A stretch of 6,366 nt of DNA from Caldifarciminota bacterium (GTDB lineage Bacteria > Hydrothermota > UBA3072 > WFRC01): contig WFRC01000215.1 in NCBI GenBank assembly GCA_015486685.1, forward strand, positions 1-6,366. Direction: 5' to 3'. Numbering within the stretch: the first letter of the stretch is position 1; every line of letters begins with the position of its first letter. The notes below the pieces were generated by a model, which had not been told where the DNA came from, searched no databases, and saw only the letters and a list, made by a program, of their open reading frames with translations. Positions 5,781 through 6,366 of the stretch are shown one piece after another. The translations under genes and the position numbers were made by a program.

Positions 5781-6366
5781 TTCATCCTTACTGCCATTCC
5801 ATCCTGAAGTTCATAATCACCAATGGTAGCAACTATATCACCTACTTTTAATCCATTTTTTATCTCTATATATTTATCTGTTTCTATGCCCGTTTCTACC
5901 TTTTTTATCCTTGCAACATTCCCTTCAACAACAAAAACTATTTTCTCTCCGTTTTTGGTAAGAACTGCCTCTCGCGGCACTGCAACGCAGGATTTTTTCT
6001 CCATAATTATCCATACTTTTCCAAATACTCCGGGAAGAAGGTTTTTACCTGTAATCTTTGCTCTTACCTTAAATGTTCCAGTTAAGGGGTCTATGGCTGT
6101 GCTTTTTGCTATTACTTTACCAGTATATGTGTTTACTCCTGCTACAAACTTAACCTTATTCCCTGCTTTTATCTTTGCAAAATACCTTTCTGGAACATCA
6201 ACCAATAGATATAACGGTTTTCTTGCAACTACTTTTACAATGGGCTGTCCCTGCGTTATTATATCACCTTCTGAAACATATTTTTTGACCACGCTGCCAG
6301 AAATAGGAGAGGTAATAGAAATATCAGAAAATTCACCTTTAACCCGGGAGGCAATGACATCTGCAT
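5777..6366 (-). CDS. RND efflux membrane fusion protein (periplasmic adaptor), partial: N-terminus beyond right edge
   Basis: About 196 C-terminal residues are visible, and the frame is open through the right edge. GTG codons near 6292 are internal, because coding similarity continues upstream (ADVIASRVKGEFSDISITSP). The visible order is typical of an HlyD/AcrA-type adaptor. First comes the second half of the lipoyl-like domain (ITSPISGSVVKKYVSEGD, then GQPIVKVV). Next is a beta-barrel (LYLLVDVPERYFAKIKAG, IDPLTGTFKVRAKI, LLPGVFGKVW). Last is the membrane-proximal domain (VAVPREAVL, NGLKVGDIVATIG, DGMAVRMK). The signal sequence or lipid anchor and the coiled-coil hairpin lie outside the window. 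The protein links the RND pump to an outer membrane channel across the periplasm. Its TGA stop overlaps the ATG of the RND gene (ATGA), which indicates co-translation. It is the first visible gene of the operon; the promoter is off the right side. Confidence 0.92.
   Translation of the reverse strand, partial: ADVIASRVKGEFSDISITSPISGSVVKKYVSEGDIITQGQPIVKVVARKPLYLLVDVPERYFAKIKAGNKVKFVAGVNTYTGKVIAKSTAIDPLTGTFKVRAKITGKNLLPGVFGKVWIIMEKKSCVAVPREAVLTKNGEKIVFVVEGNVARIKKVETGIETDKYIEIKNGLKVGDIVATIGDYELQDGMAVRMK

Noticed and set aside
2568..5829. Several 70-90 codon plus-strand frames opposite the RND and transglutaminase-like genes
   Set aside because: They are antisense shadows of strongly conserved coding sequence with no motif of their own.
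6290..6292. GTG at 6292 as the start of a short fusion protein
   Set aside because: The frame continues upstream with typical adaptor sequence (ITSPISG) and there is no ribosome site; the true start is outside the window.

Overview
This window comes from a diderm (Gram-negative type), probably anaerobic or microaerophilic bacterium with an AT-rich genome. By eye it is well under 45% GC. The diderm call rests on an RND-type efflux permease paired with a membrane fusion protein. The anaerobe call rests on a flavin reductase-rubredoxin fusion next to a peroxide-sensing PerR regulator. Ribosome binding sites of the AGGAGG type are clear. The sequence does not let me name a genus.

Every gene I can support lies on the minus strand, so the biological reading order runs from the right edge to the left edge. 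Right block (6366 to 1436): the C-terminal part of a membrane fusion protein, a full-length 1004-residue RND permease, a transglutaminase-fold protein and a BcrC-type undecaprenyl pyrophosphate phosphatase. They are joined by a 4-base ATGA overlap, a 5-base gap and an 11-base gap, so they almost certainly form one transcript. Its promoter and the start of the fusion protein lie beyond the right edge. No TolC-type outer membrane channel is visible.

Middle (1435 to 1119): a 317-base gap with no credible gene. It holds two degenerate units of a dispersed intergenic repeat (TTGTCATT...) and a very AT-rich stretch that probably carries the perR promoter.

Left block (1118 to 1): perR, started by GTG, then an 80-base gap and the first 206 codons of a high-molecular-weight rubredoxin (hrb) cut by the left edge. 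The gap holds a near-consensus sigma-70 promoter for hrb (TTGACA, 17 bases, TATCAT). A perfect 7-1-7 dyad matching the PerR box at 12 of 14 positions sits where transcription should begin. The regulator and its likely target are therefore adjacent: PerR should repress hrb until peroxide inactivates it.

The two most interesting points are these. First, the RND permease has Ala-Asn where RND pumps normally have the TM4 Asp-Asp pair, and Asn where AcrB has the TM10 Lys, so the textbook proton relay is missing in an otherwise intact gene. Second, a pump is co-transcribed with a transglutaminase-like enzyme and a lipid-carrier phosphatase, which suggests an envelope-related job.
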